From NCBI GenBank assembly GCA_002772115.1, contig PCRW01000006.1:1-5864 (forward strand): DNA of 5,864 nucleotides. The letters are read 5' to 3'. Numbering within the stretch: the first letter of the stretch is position 1; each line of letters opens with the position of its first letter. This stretch comes from Candidatus Moranbacteria bacterium CG23_combo_of_CG06-09_8_20_14_all_35_22. GTDB taxonomy: Bacteria > Patescibacteriota > Minisyncoccia > Moranbacterales > UBA2206. This document shows positions 4,763-5,864 of the stretch, piece after piece. The notes beneath the pieces are model-generated. The model had not been told where the DNA came from and ran no database searches. It worked only from the letters and a program-made list of their open reading frames with translations. A program made the translations under genes and the position numbers.

Positions 4763-4798
4763 AAAAAAGTTATCCACAGGGGGGGCATTTTAAAAAAA

Positions 4799-4827
4799 TT
4801 TACAAAAATTAAAAAATTCAGTATAAT
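4799..4827 (+). promoter_or_regulatory. Promoter of the secreted-protein gene
   Basis: TTTACA at 4799-4804 and a perfect TATAAT at 4822-4827 are 17 bp apart. Transcription would begin near 4834, giving a leader of about 44 nt to the ATG at 4878. Together with the upstream terminator this makes the following gene an independent transcription unit. Confidence 0.65.
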
Positions 4828-4877
4828 AAAAGCAAGGAAAATTTAATTTATAAATAAGAAATATAACAAAAAACAAA

Positions 4878-5864
4878 ATGAAAAAAAAGACATTGCTATT
4901 GCTAATCTTCGCCGGAATTATTTTGGCGGGGGGATTAAATGTAAATTCAGCGCAGGCAGGGTTTTGGAGTAATGTTGGTAACTTTATATCAGATAGTCTA
5001 TTGCCTGGTAGTGGCATAGTAAATCAAGCTGTAATAAATAATAGTGATTATATTAAAAGATCAATTGGAAGTACGAGTAATTATCTTAAAGATTTAGGTA
5101 CTAGTATATTTAATAATAGAGACGAGGTAGTAGGAAGTTTATTGGCCGGTTATTCAGTGGTAAGCGGGGATATAATGAGTGCTAGTACAAGTGCAATAAT
5201 TGGAAAAGTAAGTGATTGCATAGTAGAGGAAAATGGGGATGTAATTTTAGAAGGGGTAACTATTGGAATTATTAGTAGTGATTCAAATTCTGGAAATTCT
5301 ACAAGTTATAAACCTACTGTCAATATAACAAAACCAACAAATAATTATTCTTACAAAGTCGGCGAAAGTATTGACTTTATGGCAACTTATGACTGTAGTG
5401 ATGGTGGTTGTGATAATTTTCAATGGCTTAAGAATTGTAATAATCCTACTAATAGTGATATATTGAGTGCTTCATCAAATATGTCACAAACTTATAATAC
5501 AGCTGGAAGTCAAATTGTTTATTTTAGAGTAAAAGATGAAGGTGTGTGGTCTGATTGTGAAAGTGTTAGTTTTACGATTTCTGATTCTACCCCTACCTGC
5601 ACCGCTAGTTATAACAAATCAATAATCAATTCTGGCGAACAAGCTACGCTTACTTGGTCATCAACAGGCGATGTGGATGGCATATTGGAATATAGTTGTA
5701 CAAATTTTGGTAGTCAATCAGGTAATATTATAACATACGACGGAAGTTATAGAACTGGCACTGTGTCTAGTTCTGGTAGTGGAACAGCTACTTGGATTAA
5801 TACATCAGAGAGTGTTAAAAATGAAGTATGCACATTTAAGGCTAAAAACTCAGATGATAAAGAG
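4878..5864 (+). CDS. Secreted protein with Ig/PKD-like domains (3' end beyond window)
   Basis: The frame from the ATG at 4878 stays open for 329 codons to the window edge, so the protein is partial. A Sec signal peptide is evident: MKKK, a hydrophobic core (about 5-20), and an AQA site predicting cleavage after A27. Residues 28 to about 143 are Ser/Asn/Gly-rich and unrecognised. Two beta-sandwich-like modules follow. The first (about 146-236) has KVGESIDFMATYDC, W183 and Cys at 173, 178 and 187. The second (about 237 onward) begins TPTCTASYNKSIINSGEQ, then LTWSSTG with W260, and Cys at 241, 274 and 318. The pattern of Cys, Gly-Glu-Gln and LTW resembles Ig/PKD-like repeats of surface proteins in Patescibacteria. 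A role in adhesion or the cell envelope is likely but inferred. Its DNA is more AT-rich than ftsZ. No Shine-Dalgarno; it has its own promoter. Confidence 0.8.
   Translation, partial: MKKKTLLLLIFAGIILAGGLNVNSAQAGFWSNVGNFISDSLLPGSGIVNQAVINNSDYIKRSIGSTSNYLKDLGTSIFNNRDEVVGSLLAGYSVVSGDIMSASTSAIIGKVSDCIVEENGDVILEGVTIGIISSDSNSGNSTSYKPTVNITKPTNNYSYKVGESIDFMATYDCSDGGCDNFQWLKNCNNPTNSDILSASSNMSQTYNTAGSQIVYFRVKDEGVWSDCESVSFTISDSTPTCTASYNKSIINSGEQATLTWSSTGDVDGILEYSCTNFGSQSGNIITYDGSYRTGTVSSSGSGTATWINTSESVKNEVCTFKAKNSDDKE

Noticed and set aside
3731..4777. 348-codon frame on the - strand opposite ftsZ
   Set aside because: It is an antisense shadow of ftsZ. Its long Ser/Ile-rich composition reflects the ftsZ codons, and it crosses the ftsZ terminator.
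4770..4778. Perfect DnaA-box-like TTATCCACA, with a near match TTATCCACC at 71-79
   Set aside because: A single box without a cluster, dnaA or dnaN nearby, or a clear unwinding region is not enough for an origin. It may be chance.
1..5864. CRISPR array, tRNA, rRNA or riboswitch
   Set aside because: No regularly spaced repeats, tRNA-like folds or known riboswitch cores were seen on either strand by eye.

Overview
The window carries six genes, all on the + strand. It looks like a stretch of a bacterial chromosome of moderate to low GC, most plausibly from the Candidate Phyla Radiation (Patescibacteria, for example a Moranbacteria- or Parcubacteria-like lineage). That placement is an inference. 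It rests on the compact single-domain proteins, the absence of Shine-Dalgarno sequences in front of all six starts, the form of the FtsZ, a REP-associated (RAYT-type) transposase, and a secreted protein with Cys-containing Ig/PKD-like domains. The code looks standard: no gene needs a reassigned TGA, and one gene ends with TGA.

Layout. 1-199: an imperfect hairpin repeat and a putative promoter. 200-556: a DgkA-family lipid kinase. 557-811: a 111-bp inverted-repeat structure, a good sigma70-type promoter, and a short tandem repeat in the leader. 812-2071: ftsA, complete, including its C-terminal amphipathic membrane anchor. 2086-3240: a REP/RAYT-type insertion with three copies of a ~25-bp hairpin repeat (direct, inverted, direct). 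They enclose a small three-helix membrane protein of unknown function (2146-2484) and a Y1 HUH transposase (2550-3230). 3258-3310: an exact 53-bp second copy of the 3' end of ftsA. 3311-3464: two strong promoter-like sequences and a perfect 9-bp dyad. 3465-4676: ftsZ, complete, with the conserved C-terminal peptide, followed by a convincing Rho-independent terminator (4696-4729). 4799-4827: a promoter. 4878-5864: the start of a secreted Ig/PKD-like protein that runs off the window.

How the genes fit together. FtsA tethers FtsZ filaments to the membrane. Both the FtsA membrane helix and the FtsZ C-terminal peptide that binds FtsA are visible. The usual ftsA-ftsZ junction has been split by the REP/RAYT insertion, yet both genes are whole: ftsA keeps its tail, and ftsZ keeps its promoters because the ftsA tail is duplicated on the far side of the insertion. 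The 53-bp direct repeats bracket a 1239-bp unit that homologous recombination could remove cleanly. This insertion with its duplicated ftsA tail, and the membrane gene held between REP hairpins, are the most unusual parts of the window.
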